From Dehalococcoidia bacterium (GTDB lineage Bacteria > Chloroflexota > Dehalococcoidia > Dehalococcoidales > RBG-16-60-22), in the NCBI GenBank assembly GCA_030613665.1, contig JAUWLN010000021.1:1-16289 (forward strand): DNA of 16,289 nucleotides, given 5' to 3'. Position numbers and translations under genes: made by a program. A model generated the notes under the pieces. That model made no database searches, was not told where the DNA came from, and saw only the letters and a list, made by a program, of their open reading frames with translations. Positions 6,024-15,022 of this stretch are shown one piece after another (positions within the stretch are counted from its first letter, which is position 1; every line of letters starts with the position of its first letter).

Positions 6024-9000
6024 TTAGAACGCGGCGTCTATCAGCGAAAATACCTGCCTGTCCCTGAACCCCCTGATTTTAGCGGCGCCGCTGGGGCAGG
6101 CCACAACACAGGCGCCACAGCCCTGGCACAGCGCCTCCCGTACCACAATCTCGTTGGTTTCCTCATCCCTGGCTCTGGCGTCATAGGGACAGACAGCGAT
6201 GCACATTTCACATTTACGGCACTGCCGCTGCACCGTCTCGGAAATAATTCTTCCGGCTTCCAATTGTTTCGAAGTCAGCAGCGATACCGCTCCCCGGGCA
6301 GCGGCCTGTGCCTGGGTAATGGTCTCCTCAACCCCCCGCGGCGAGTGCGCCAGCCCGCAGACATAGATGCCTTCTTTCAGGAAATCAACCGGGCGGAATT
6401 TTTCCTCCGCCTCCTGGAAAAATCCATCTTTATCCAGAGGGACTGTTAAAATATCAGCCAGAGCCCTGTTTTCGCCGGGAGTAACGCCCGTGCTCAGGAC
6501 GACAAGGTCAGGTTCAAGCACCAGCGTTCCCCCCACCACCGGCTCGACAAGCTCCACGGTTAACTGTTCCTTATCCGCCTTCACCTCCGGCTTGCGGTCA
6601 GGCTCATAGCGTATAAAACGAACGCCTTTTTCCCGCGCCCTGGTATAATACTCCTCTTTAAAGCCGTAACTCATCATGTCCCGGTAGAGAACGTTCACCT
6701 CAACCTCTGGATTTGCTTCCTTCAATTTTAACGCATTCTTCACTGCCTGCGAGCAGCAGACGCGACTACAATAGGGCCTATCTTTTTCCCTGGAGCCGAC
6801 ACATTGTATCATAACCACCGAGCTCAACCCACCCGGGTCAAGCTCGCCGGCAGATAAAGTCTTTTCCAGTTCATGCTGGGTTATTACTTTACTACTTTGC
6901 TCGTACTGGTATTCGGTTGTGTGGTATTCGTCACCGCCGGTCGCGACGATTATCGCGCCAACCTCAAGCGTGTTAAGAGACTCGTCTTTCTCTTTGATAC
7001 CAACGCTGAAATTGCCGGCATAACCGCTCACCGCCGTCACCTCCGACTCCAGATGGAGACGGATATGAGCGTTATTGCTTACCTGTTCCTCGATGTCCCT
7101 GAGCAGCGGCTGAGTATCGCCGCTTTCCAGCGTCGAAAATACTTCTTTCAGGTTTCCGCCCAGTTCCGGGGATTTTTCGACAAGATGGACCTCGATTTCA
7201 TGTTGAGCGATGGACAGCGCCGCCATCATACCGGCAATGCCGCCGCCGATGACCAGGGCGCTGGATGTTACCGGCGTCAGTGAGACGGGCGGATAGTCCT
7301 GTTGCTTTATGTTCTCCAAGGCCATGGCCAGCAGGCTTTTTGCCTTGGCCAGAGCCTTATCCGGCTGGTCGCGGTGCACCCAGACAATATCTTCCCGGAG
7401 GTTCACCACTTTTATCAGGTCCGGGTCTATTCCGGCCTGTGCCGCAAGCTTATCGAGCACGGGTTTATTGATATCTGCGCACGCACCCAGTAACAGTCGG
7501 TTGACCTTATGCTCCTTCACCCGCTTTTTTATTGTTTCCAGGGTCTCAGCGTAGCAAAGATAGGGAACCTGCTCAACGTATACGACACCCGCCAGCTTGC
7601 CGATGTTATCGGCTACCTGTTCCAGGTCAAGAGCCGAGCCAATTTCACCGCCGCAGCCGCACAGGAAAACGGCGGTTCTCGACTCTTCCTCCCCGACTTG
7701 CTCTTCCGTCTCTTTCTTTTCAGTCTTACGGGCAGCCGGTGAGCTGAGCCATTTCGATGCTCCGCCGGCCGCCGCACCGGCTTCGACGATAGTATCAGCG
7801 ATATCTTTGGGACCGGCGGCACTGCCGCAGACGTATATCCCTTCCCGCGACGTTTCAACTGTAGAGAACGGCTGAGTCTGGCAGAACCCCCACCGGCCTG
7901 TTTCCACACCCAGGACATGACAGAAATCGCGGAACTGTGGGGCCGGTGTCTGGCCCACGGATAGCACGACCATTTCAAACTGGTGCCTGGCCGGTGCTCC
8001 GTCCTCAGAGGCTACGGTAAGCATGAGGTTATGGGTCTGCGGGTCTTCTTTCACCACCGGGACACGGCAGCGGGTAAAGTTCACGCCGAGTTCATCCCTG
8101 GCCCGCTCATAATAGCGATGGTACCCCTTGCCGAATGCCCTCAAATCCATGAAAAAGATATGGACATCCGTCTGCGGCCAGGCCTTTTTAATGAGCGTGG
8201 CTTCCTTGACCGCGAACATGCAACACGCCGAGGAACAGTAGTCCCGGCGGCTGTCCCGTGAGCCGATACACTGTAGAAAGGCTATTGACGCCGGCGCCCT
8301 GCCATCCGAGGAGCGAACCAGCTCTCCTTCGGAAGGCCCGCCCGGACTGAGTATCCGTTCCATCTCAATACTCGTTATGACATTGGGGTAGCGCCGGTAG
8401 CCATACTGCGTGGCGAGACGCGGGTCAAATTCCTCAAAACCGGTCGATACAATAATGGCACCCACCTGAAGCTGCCGGGCGCTTTCTTTCTGTTCCAGAT
8501 TAATCGCCTGGGTCGGGCATTTGCTCACGCATTCCCCGCACCGGGTGCACTTCTCCCAGTCTATGGCATACTGCCGGGGAGTGACGTACGGGTTTGAGGT
8601 ATCGATGGCCTTCTTTTGACCCAGCCCCTCGTCAAACTGGCTTTCCACCTCAACCGGGCAGACCTCGGTGCAGAGACCGCAGCCAATACATAACTGAGCA
8701 TCAACGCCGGTACTCCTGGTACTCACCGTTACCCTGAAATCACCTGCCTCGCCCTGCAGTTCGGTCACTTCCGCGTTTAACAGCAGTTCGACATTGGGGT
8801 GAACCAGTCCGCGCCGCAGACAGTTCTGGGAGGACATGTCCCTGTTCAGGGTGGGGAGTATCTGGCACATATTGCAATGGTTATCCGGAAACCACTTGTC
8901 CATCTGGACCAGTGTGCCTCCGGCGCTCGGTTTTCTTTCACACAGGTAGACCGAATGCCCCGCCTCCGCCATATCCAGTGAGGCCTTCATTCCCGCCACT

Positions 9001-9038
9001 CCGGCACCTATTACCAGAACCGCTTCTGACCTATTCAT
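6024..9038 (-). CDS. Fused double HdrA-like protein (two FAD modules)
   Basis: The 1004-residue protein contains two HdrA modules. Module 1 (1-435) has FAD motif GAGVAG (11-16), CNMC (55-58), two ferredoxin sites (C117/120/123/127 and C164/167/170/174) and the HdrA cluster C257, C268, C272, C273. It lacks the HdrA N-terminal domain. An acidic linker (436-453) follows. Module 2 starts with an HdrA N-terminal domain (CGCGG, 460-464; further Cys 495 and 520). It then has FAD motif GGGIAG (598-603), the cluster C746, C757, C761, C762 and two C-terminal ferredoxin sites (C940/943/946/950 and C971/974/977/981), but has lost the inserted ferredoxin pair. The halves are complementary. Related two-module logic occurs in QmoA/QmoB of sulfate reducers, but no QmoC lies here. 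It should perform flavin-based electron splitting or relay beside MvhD. The ATG at 9038 has a weak ribosome site. Confidence 0.84.
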   Translation of the reverse strand: MNRSEAVLVIGAGVAGMKASLDMAEAGHSVYLCERKPSAGGTLVQMDKWFPDNHCNMCQILPTLNRDMSSQNCLRRGLVHPNVELLLNAEVTELQGEAGDFRVTVSTRSTGVDAQLCIGCGLCTEVCPVEVESQFDEGLGQKKAIDTSNPYVTPRQYAIDWEKCTRCGECVSKCPTQAINLEQKESARQLQVGAIIVSTGFEEFDPRLATQYGYRRYPNVITSIEMERILSPGGPSEGELVRSSDGRAPASIAFLQCIGSRDSRRDYCSSACCMFAVKEATLIKKAWPQTDVHIFFMDLRAFGKGYHRYYERARDELGVNFTRCRVPVVKEDPQTHNLMLTVASEDGAPARHQFEMVVLSVGQTPAPQFRDFCHVLGVETGRWGFCQTQPFSTVETSREGIYVCGSAAGPKDIADTIVEAGAAAGGASKWLSSPAARKTEKKETEEQVGEEESRTAVFLCGCGGEIGSALDLEQVADNIGKLAGVVYVEQVPYLCYAETLETIKKRVKEHKVNRLLLGACADINKPVLDKLAAQAGIDPDLIKVVNLREDIVWVHRDQPDKALAKAKSLLAMALENIKQQDYPPVSLTPVTSSALVIGGGIAGMMAALSIAQHEIEVHLVEKSPELGGNLKEVFSTLESGDTQPLLRDIEEQVSNNAHIRLHLESEVTAVSGYAGNFSVGIKEKDESLNTLEVGAIIVATGGDEYHTTEYQYEQSSKVITQHELEKTLSAGELDPGGLSSVVMIQCVGSREKDRPYCSRVCCSQAVKNALKLKEANPEVEVNVLYRDMMSYGFKEEYYTRAREKGVRFIRYEPDRKPEVKADKEQLTVELVEPVVGGTLVLEPDLVVLSTGVTPGENRALADILTVPLDKDGFFQEAEEKFRPVDFLKEGIYVCGLAHSPRGVEETITQAQAAARGAVSLLTSKQLEAGRIISETVQRQCRKCEMCIAVCPYDARARDEETNEIVVREALCQGCGACVVACPSGAAKIRGFRDRQVFSLIDAAF

Positions 9039-9059
9039 TTTACCCGTTCATACCTGTTT

Positions 9060-11021
9060 TCATACATATTCCGCCGTGGCGATGTCTATCATCTCGAAGA
9101 ATTGCCTGGGAGTCCAGTTCTTATGCTGCATCGCACTGGAAGGACAGGTGACCGCACAGGCGCCGCAGCCGTCACATACCGCTTCATTGACCCGGGCCAC
9201 TTTTTTCACCGGGTCAAGCTCGATTGCCTGAAACGAACAGATGGAAACACACTGCCCGCAGCCGCGGCACACCTCTTCATCCACAACGGCCACCACGGGC
9301 TCGTGGAGCAGTTCCTTGCGGGAAAACAGCGAGAGTATCTTGCTCGCCGCACCGCTCGCCGAGGCGATGGTATCGGGCAGGTCTCTCGGCCACTGCGCCG
9401 TTCCCGCAATGTAGATACCGGAGGTAAGCGTCTCCACCGGTCTGAGCTTGATGTGCGCTTCGGTGATGAAGCCGTGCTGGTCGAAAATGATGTTTAGTTT
9501 CCTAGCCAGCTCCTTGGCTCCCGGACTGGGTACCATGGCGGTCGCCAGAACTACGAGGTCGGCGGCGATTTCAACGCTCTTCCCGGTCAGGGTATCCGCA
9601 CCCCAGACCTTGAGCTTATCGCCATCCCGGAATATCTTGGAAACCTTGCCCCTCAGATAGAGCACTCTTCCCTCATCCACCACTTTCTGAATATATTCTT
9701 CGTAACCCTTGGCATCGGAGCGGATATCCATGTAAAAAACATATGTCTGGCCATCCGGAACGGCCTGCTGGTAAAGCAGCGCCTGTTTCGCCGCATACAT
9801 GCAGCATATCCGGGAGCAATAAGAGACACCGTGTTCCGGGTCGCGCTGCCCGGCGCACTGAACGAAAACCACCTGCTCGGGTATCTTACCGTCAGACGGC
9901 CTCCTGACCTCTCCTGACGTTGGCCCCGAAGGTGAAAGCAGCCTTTCGAACTGCAGCCCATCGATGACGTCCGGGTCCGTGGCATATTCCGCAAGGCCGC
10001 TGCACGGGAAAAGCTCATATCCCGTGGCCACGATGATGGCGCCGACTTTTTCTTCGCTTATCACATCCTCCTGCTGGAAATCGATAGCCCCATTGGGGCA
10101 AACGTCCTGACAGGCGCGACACTCACCGCCATCGAAATGCAGACACGTCTCGCGGTCGATTACCGGTCGCTGCGGAAACGCCTCCGGGAAGGGAACATAT
10201 ATGGCGCCACGCTGCGAGAGACCGCGGTCAAACTCGGAAGGAGTTTTAACGGGGCAGCTTCCCAGACAGAGCCCGCAGTAGTTACATTTACCCTCATTGA
10301 CCAGGCTGGCTTTTCTCCTGATGGCCACCTGGAAATTGCCGACGTATCCGGAGACATCATCTATCTCCGAATAGGCGTACAGCGTGATGTTGGGATGTGA
10401 AGCCACCTTCGCCATCAGAGGCGAAACCATACAGGGCACGCGGCCGGCAATGGGAAACGTTCCTGATAACTGCGTGGCATGTCCACCGATACTGGGATTT
10501 TTTTCCACCAGCACCACGTCATAACCGCTATCGGCGATGTCCATTGCCGCCTGCATCCCCGCCACCCCGGCCCCGATAACCATCACTCTTTTGGTCAGCG
10601 GAACCACCAGCGGTGTAAGAGAAATATTGCGACGCAGCTTTTCGATTACCGACTTGATGATGACAACCGCTTTTTTCGTGGCTCTCTCTTTATCGGCAGT
10701 ATGAGGCCAGCTGCACTGTTCCCGGATGTTGGCTATCTCGCAATAGTATGGATTCACGCCCTCAGACGCTGCCAGTTTACGAAAAGTATTCTGATGCAGA
10801 GAGGGCGAGCAGTTGCTCATGACAATACCGCTCAGGTCTTTTTCCTTGATTGCCTTCCGCACCAGCTCCTGGCCGGGGTCGGAGCACATGTAAATATAAT
10901 GCTCGACATGGACTACATCAGGGTAGTCTTTTATCTGCTCCACCACCCGCTCCACATCCACCGAGCCGGCGATATTCAAGCCGCAGTGGCAGACAAAAAC
11001 CCCGATTCTTATACTTTTCAA
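9060..11021 (-). CDS. hdrA: HdrA, canonical flavin-iron-sulfur subunit
   Basis: At 653 residues this is a full-length HdrA, the subunit whose FAD bifurcates electrons in Hdr complexes. In order: an N-terminal domain (1-135) with VCHCG (C11, C13), C46, C71 and C103; the FAD motif GAGVAG (150-155); a ferredoxin site C246/249/252/256; a second site C293, C301, C304, C308; the HdrA-specific cluster C389, C402, C406, C407 (YCSRICC); and two C-terminal ferredoxin sites, C585/588/591/595 and C616/619/622/626, the usual entry for MvhD electrons or ferredoxin contact. The start is TTG within a TTGA overlap with the previous gene. GGAGG 4 nt upstream and the family-typical start RIGVFVCHCG support it. 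Its core is strikingly like the C-terminal third of the GltD-HdrA protein (shared DKLKVWGADTLTGK), so the two are paralogues. Confidence 0.92.
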   Translation of the reverse strand: MKSIRIGVFVCHCGLNIAGSVDVERVVEQIKDYPDVVHVEHYIYMCSDPGQELVRKAIKEKDLSGIVMSNCSPSLHQNTFRKLAASEGVNPYYCEIANIREQCSWPHTADKERATKKAVVIIKSVIEKLRRNISLTPLVVPLTKRVMVIGAGVAGMQAAMDIADSGYDVVLVEKNPSIGGHATQLSGTFPIAGRVPCMVSPLMAKVASHPNITLYAYSEIDDVSGYVGNFQVAIRRKASLVNEGKCNYCGLCLGSCPVKTPSEFDRGLSQRGAIYVPFPEAFPQRPVIDRETCLHFDGGECRACQDVCPNGAIDFQQEDVISEEKVGAIIVATGYELFPCSGLAEYATDPDVIDGLQFERLLSPSGPTSGEVRRPSDGKIPEQVVFVQCAGQRDPEHGVSYCSRICCMYAAKQALLYQQAVPDGQTYVFYMDIRSDAKGYEEYIQKVVDEGRVLYLRGKVSKIFRDGDKLKVWGADTLTGKSVEIAADLVVLATAMVPSPGAKELARKLNIIFDQHGFITEAHIKLRPVETLTSGIYIAGTAQWPRDLPDTIASASGAASKILSLFSRKELLHEPVVAVVDEEVCRGCGQCVSICSFQAIELDPVKKVARVNEAVCDGCGACAVTCPSSAMQHKNWTPRQFFEMIDIATAEYV

Positions 11022-14000
11022 CTCGCCTCCACCTTCTCTGGCGTCGGTTCCTTTGCGGAAAACAGCGTGAGAACTTTGCTGGCAGCCCCACTCCCCTGGG
11101 CCACTGAATCGGGGATATCCCTGGGGCCCTGGGCCGTTCCCGCAATGTAGATACCGGGAATAGAGGTCTCCAAAGGCCGAAACTTGTAATGAACCTCAGT
11201 GATAAACCCATGGATATCGATATTTATGCCGAGCCGCTGCATTAACTCTACACCGGCTGGATTGGGTACCATGGCCATAGCCAGGACCACCATGTCACAG
11301 GACAGTTCGACTTTCTTCCCGGTCAGAGTATCCGCTCCCCAGACCTTCAGTTTGTCGCCGTCACGGAACACCCTGGACACCCTTCCCCTCAGGTACAATA
11401 CGCCGTCCTCTTCAACAGCACGCTGGATGAATTCCTCGTAGCCCTTCCCTGTGCTCCTGGTGTCCATATAGAAAATATACGCCTGGCCATCGGGGACGGC
11501 GTGCTTGTAGAGCATGGCCTGTTTCGCCAGATACATGCAGCACACCCGGGAGCAATAAGGAACGCCGTGCTCGGGGTCGCGGGAGCCCACGCACGAAATG
11601 AACACGACCTCTTTGGGTGATTTGCCATCGGATGGCCTGAGCACCACCCCGGCGTTGGCACCACCGGGAGCAAGAACCCGCTCGAATTGAATCCCGTCCA
11701 GTATGTCAGGGTCCGGAGCAAACTCGGAGATTGCCTGCTTGGGGGTCAGTTCAAATCCGGTGGCAACGACAATGGCGCCAACCTCCAGCTCTTCATAACT
11801 GTCAACCATCTCGTGGTCGATAGCTTTTATTTCACAGGCGACTTCACAGGAGCGGCATTCACAGCAACCGGCACAGTTCAAGCAGCGCCCGGCTTCCGCC
11901 ACAGCCGTCTCCTCGTCAAGGCCGAGTTCCACCTCGGCGAAAGAGCCTTCTCTTCGTTTCAGGTCAAGCATCGACATCGCCGCTCTCGGTTTCAGCGGCA
12001 CCCCTTCTTTGGAGACTTCTTCGACCTTCGCCCGCTTTTCGGGCCTTCCCTGACGCAGGTCCGTGCCACTCAAATAGCGGTCGATGCTTTCCGCGGCTTC
12101 TTTGCCGGCAGCAATCGCCCCGATGACATCCGCCGGGCCGGCGACCGCATCACCGCCGGCGAAGACACCGGCCATACCTGTCTCCATCGTGACCGGGTCG
12201 GCAGATATGGTGCCCCGCTCAGTATAAGCTAGTTCCCCGGGCAGCCCTGCTTTGTCCACCGACTGCCCGATGGCAACAATCAAATTATCCGCGTCCAGTG
12301 TAAACTCCGAGCCTGGGACCGGTATCGGCCGACGACGACCGCTGGCATCAGGCTCACCAAGCTCCATCCGACGGCATTCAATGCCGGTCATTTTGCCACC
12401 CTGGCTTAATACTTTCACCGGCGCGGCCAGGATGTGGAGCTTGACACCCTCATTCTCTGCCTCATCAACCTCGTTGGCTTCAGCCGGCATTTCATCCCGG
12501 GAACGGCGATAGACGATGGTCACCTCGCCGGCGCCCAGACGCCGGGCCGTTCTGGCGGCATCCACCGCCGCATTGCCCCCACCAATGACCGCCACCCGCT
12601 GGCCCAGACTGACTTTATCTCCGGAATTAACCCTCTTCAGGAAATCAATGGCGTGCATTACGCCCGCTGTGTCCTCTCCGGGAATGCCCATTTTCTGGCT
12701 CACCCAGGCCCCGGTGCCCAGGAAAACGGCCTGATACCCGCCGGTTAAGAGCTGCTTCAGGTCCCCCACGGGGCTATCCGTCTTTATTTCAACGCCGAGT
12801 TCCTTAATATAGTCAATCTCATCATCAAGCACGTTCTTCGGCAGCCGGTATTCCGGTATTCCATAGCGCAGCAGCCCGCCGGTCATTGGCATGGCCTCAA
12901 ATACGGTCACCGGGTATCCCTTCCTGACCAGGTCGTAGGCGCAGGCCAGGCCCGCCGGCCCGGAGCCAACCACTGCTATCTTCTCCTGCCTCGTCTTTTC
13001 AACAGGCGCGGCTTTTTCCCGGCCCGCCTTGAGCTCGTAATCGGCAATGAATCTTTTTAGAGTTCGGATGGCCATGGACTCATCGACATTCTTTCTTTCG
13101 CAGTCCGTTTCGCAGCGGTGAGTACAGACCCGCCCGATTACCCCGGCGAAAGGTATCGTCTGGCGTACCAGCGCCAGGGCTTCCTGGAATTTACCCTGAG
13201 AAATCAGGGCGATATAGCCCTGGGCGTTAACGCCGGCCGGGCAGGCAATCCGACACGGCGAGACTCCCCTCTTTTCCACCGTAAAAACGGCGGGAACCGC
13301 CTGACCGAAGGGTTTGTAAATTGCTTTTTGCGCGGCGATACCGCGCTCATATTCGCTGTATACTTCAACGGGACAGACAGCGGCACAATCCCCGCAGCCG
13401 GTGCACTTTTCCCAGTTCACGTAAGCCGCTTTTCTCCTGATGCGGACGGTGAAATTTCCCACTTGCCCCGTGACCTGCTCTATCTCTGAGTAGGTCCGAA
13501 GTTTAATGTTCGGGTGCTGACCGACCTCCACCATCTTGGGGGTCATTATGCACTGCGGGCAGTCCAGCGTGGGAAAGACCTCGGCGTACTGTAGCATATG
13601 CCCGCCGATGCTGGAGTTTCTCTCCACCAGGAAGACTTCATAACCGGCATCGGCTATATCCAGGGCCGCCTGTATGCCGGCCACCCCACCGCCAATAATC
13701 AATGCCTTTCTGGTAACTGGCAAGCTGGCTTCAAACGCAGGCTGCGCTGCGGTCGATTCAGCAGCCTGGTGTTCAACAGCCTCAATCAGACTTTCCGAGG
13801 CTTCCTTGCCGTCTGTCTGCTCATTGAAATCAACCACGGCAAACCGATTGGGAGCGAGTCCGGCAGCAGACGCCAGGCTGGCAAATGCGTCCTTATGGAG
13901 CATTGAACTACAGCTGGTGAAAACCGCCCCCTCCAGCCCGTTTTCCGCCATCACCTCGGCCACCTTCTCCGGCGTCGGGTTGAGGCATATATCAGGGTAA

Positions 14001-14116
14001 AGTCCGGCGTAGGCGACATCCGGGCTACGGCGAACCGTTGCTAACAGATCTTCCGTATCAGCCGCATTCAGCGGGCTGAAAGGACAATCGCAGAGAAAAA
14101 CCCCTATTCTTCCCAT
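11018..14116 (-). CDS. HdrA with an inserted GltD/NfnB-type NAD(P)H oxidoreductase module
   Basis: The 1032-residue protein is an HdrA split by an insert. Residues 1-280 are HdrA: LCDC (9, 11), C44, C69, FAD motif GGGVAG (142-147), DCPQC (185-189) and ferredoxin site C238/241/244/248. Residues about 284-740 are like the glutamate synthase small subunit: Cys-rich entry C288, C292, C331, C335, C339, FAD motif GSGPAG (384-389), NAD(P)H-type motif GGGNAAVDAA (512-521) and GGDAVAGPADVI (654-665). Residues 745-1020 return to HdrA: cluster-rich CLNCAGCCECRSCEVAC (745-761) and C842, C855, C859, C860. The C-terminal ferredoxin pair of HdrA is missing. GltD-type modules oxidise NADPH or NADH, so this should give the complex a pyridine-nucleotide port. 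The reading frame is continuous across both joints. The ATG is 19 nt after hdrB (a), with a weak site. Confidence 0.87.
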   Translation of the reverse strand: MGRIGVFLCDCPFSPLNAADTEDLLATVRRSPDVAYAGLYPDICLNPTPEKVAEVMAENGLEGAVFTSCSSMLHKDAFASLASAAGLAPNRFAVVDFNEQTDGKEASESLIEAVEHQAAESTAAQPAFEASLPVTRKALIIGGGVAGIQAALDIADAGYEVFLVERNSSIGGHMLQYAEVFPTLDCPQCIMTPKMVEVGQHPNIKLRTYSEIEQVTGQVGNFTVRIRRKAAYVNWEKCTGCGDCAAVCPVEVYSEYERGIAAQKAIYKPFGQAVPAVFTVEKRGVSPCRIACPAGVNAQGYIALISQGKFQEALALVRQTIPFAGVIGRVCTHRCETDCERKNVDESMAIRTLKRFIADYELKAGREKAAPVEKTRQEKIAVVGSGPAGLACAYDLVRKGYPVTVFEAMPMTGGLLRYGIPEYRLPKNVLDDEIDYIKELGVEIKTDSPVGDLKQLLTGGYQAVFLGTGAWVSQKMGIPGEDTAGVMHAIDFLKRVNSGDKVSLGQRVAVIGGGNAAVDAARTARRLGAGEVTIVYRRSRDEMPAEANEVDEAENEGVKLHILAAPVKVLSQGGKMTGIECRRMELGEPDASGRRRPIPVPGSEFTLDADNLIVAIGQSVDKAGLPGELAYTERGTISADPVTMETGMAGVFAGGDAVAGPADVIGAIAAGKEAAESIDRYLSGTDLRQGRPEKRAKVEEVSKEGVPLKPRAAMSMLDLKRREGSFAEVELGLDEETAVAEAGRCLNCAGCCECRSCEVACEIKAIDHEMVDSYEELEVGAIVVATGFELTPKQAISEFAPDPDILDGIQFERVLAPGGANAGVVLRPSDGKSPKEVVFISCVGSRDPEHGVPYCSRVCCMYLAKQAMLYKHAVPDGQAYIFYMDTRSTGKGYEEFIQRAVEEDGVLYLRGRVSRVFRDGDKLKVWGADTLTGKKVELSCDMVVLAMAMVPNPAGVELMQRLGINIDIHGFITEVHYKFRPLETSIPGIYIAGTAQGPRDIPDSVAQGSGAASKVLTLFSAKEPTPEKVEAS

Positions 14117-14135
14117 TGCTCTTTTAGTTAATCAA

Positions 14136-15014
14136 CTAAGAAACCAGTTTCTTGCTCTTGAGGAGAGAAAGCGGCTCACCATAGTTCAACTCGAAATGGC
14201 AGACCTTCTCATCAATTCCCAGAGCAATCGCCAGGAGCTGGCTGAAATAAACAACCGACAGGCCGCGAAAATCGCTGTACTTTTGCATTAACTCAGTCTG
14301 CCTTTGACTCAGGTTGAAGTGACAGAGAGGACACGTTACGACCAGGGCTTCGGCACCGCGCCTCAGTGCCGAGCTCAATATCTCCCAGGCTCTCTGGGCA
14401 ATGGAATCGGGGTTACCCACAACCTGGAATGAGCCACAGCACTCGGTAGCGTAGGGAAAATCCACGGCCTCGGCCCCCAGGGTTTCCATCAGCCGGTGCA
14501 TAATGGTCGGCCTCTCCACCTGGTCGATGGCCACCTCCTGAGGTCGCAGCAGGGTGCAGCCGTAATACGGCGCCACTTTCAGGCCCTGCAGCGGTACTTT
14601 TACCTTCGCAGCGATGTTCTCCCAGCCGATATCGTCCCGGAGCACCTCGAGAAGGTGAACGACCTCCACCTCCCCACTGTAGTCAACCTCTTCCTCCATG
14701 AAATCGTTGAGGGTCTTCCTTTTTTCACCGTCATTTCGCATCAGCATATTTGCCCGCTTCAACGTATGGTAGCAGAAAGAACACAGGGTGCCCACCCGGT
14801 CGCTGCCCTGCTCTTTGGCGCGGATAAGATTGCGCACCGGCGCCAGGTGGTGGGCAAGGTCGTCCTCGGCAAGCGAATAGACGGTGCCGCAGCAGTTCCA
14901 GCGCTCGAGCTCGACCAGCCTGATACCAAGGGCATCCATGCAGGCGATGGCAGAGTCCTCAAGGTCCTTTGCCTTGGTCTTCAAAGTGCACCCTGGATAA
15001 TAACTCAGGTCCAT
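14136..15014 (-). CDS. hdrB: HdrB-like protein with two CCG domains (copy a)
   Basis: This 292-residue protein has both CCG domains complete: C9, C41, C42, C78, C81 (YYPGC, NCCG, CSFC) and C153, C192, C193, C228, C231 (YYGC, ECCG, CPLC). Spacing matches the non-cubane cluster signature CX31-39CCX35-36CXXC closely, so two [4Fe-4S] catalytic-type clusters are expected. The ATG is preceded by AGGAG with a 4-nt spacer; the upstream hdrC stop lies just before that site. It differs from copy b in sequence, although the layout is shared, so a different disulfide, partner or docking surface is likely. It directly precedes the GltD-HdrA gene and probably forms the HdrBC exit of that module. Confidence 0.88.
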   Translation of the reverse strand: MDLSYYPGCTLKTKAKDLEDSAIACMDALGIRLVELERWNCCGTVYSLAEDDLAHHLAPVRNLIRAKEQGSDRVGTLCSFCYHTLKRANMLMRNDGEKRKTLNDFMEEEVDYSGEVEVVHLLEVLRDDIGWENIAAKVKVPLQGLKVAPYYGCTLLRPQEVAIDQVERPTIMHRLMETLGAEAVDFPYATECCGSFQVVGNPDSIAQRAWEILSSALRRGAEALVVTCPLCHFNLSQRQTELMQKYSDFRGLSVVYFSQLLAIALGIDEKVCHFELNYGEPLSLLKSKKLVS

Positions 15015-15022
15015 AACACTCC

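Noticed and set aside
5778..6449. A 223-codon plus-strand open frame opposite mvhD and the double hdrA
   Set aside because: It lies antisense to two well-supported genes, spans their junction, and its translation has no recognisable domain. Long antisense frames are common opposite GC-rich genes.
6024..11021. Identification of the HdrA proteins as QmoA/QmoB of the sulfate-reduction pathway
   Set aside because: No QmoC-type membrane subunit and no aprAB or sat is present in the window; the neighbours are HdrBC, MvhD and fumarate-reductase-type genes.
10479..11150. A 223-codon plus-strand open frame opposite hdrA and the HdrA-GltD gene
   Set aside because: Its translation is His/Pro/Arg-rich with no motif and crosses the junction of two real genes whose frames are full of conserved cysteines.
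11018..14116. The HdrA-GltD fusion as an assembly chimera or frameshift product
   Set aside because: One uninterrupted frame runs through both joints. HdrA sequence resumes at the matching point after the insert, and codon use and composition do not change.
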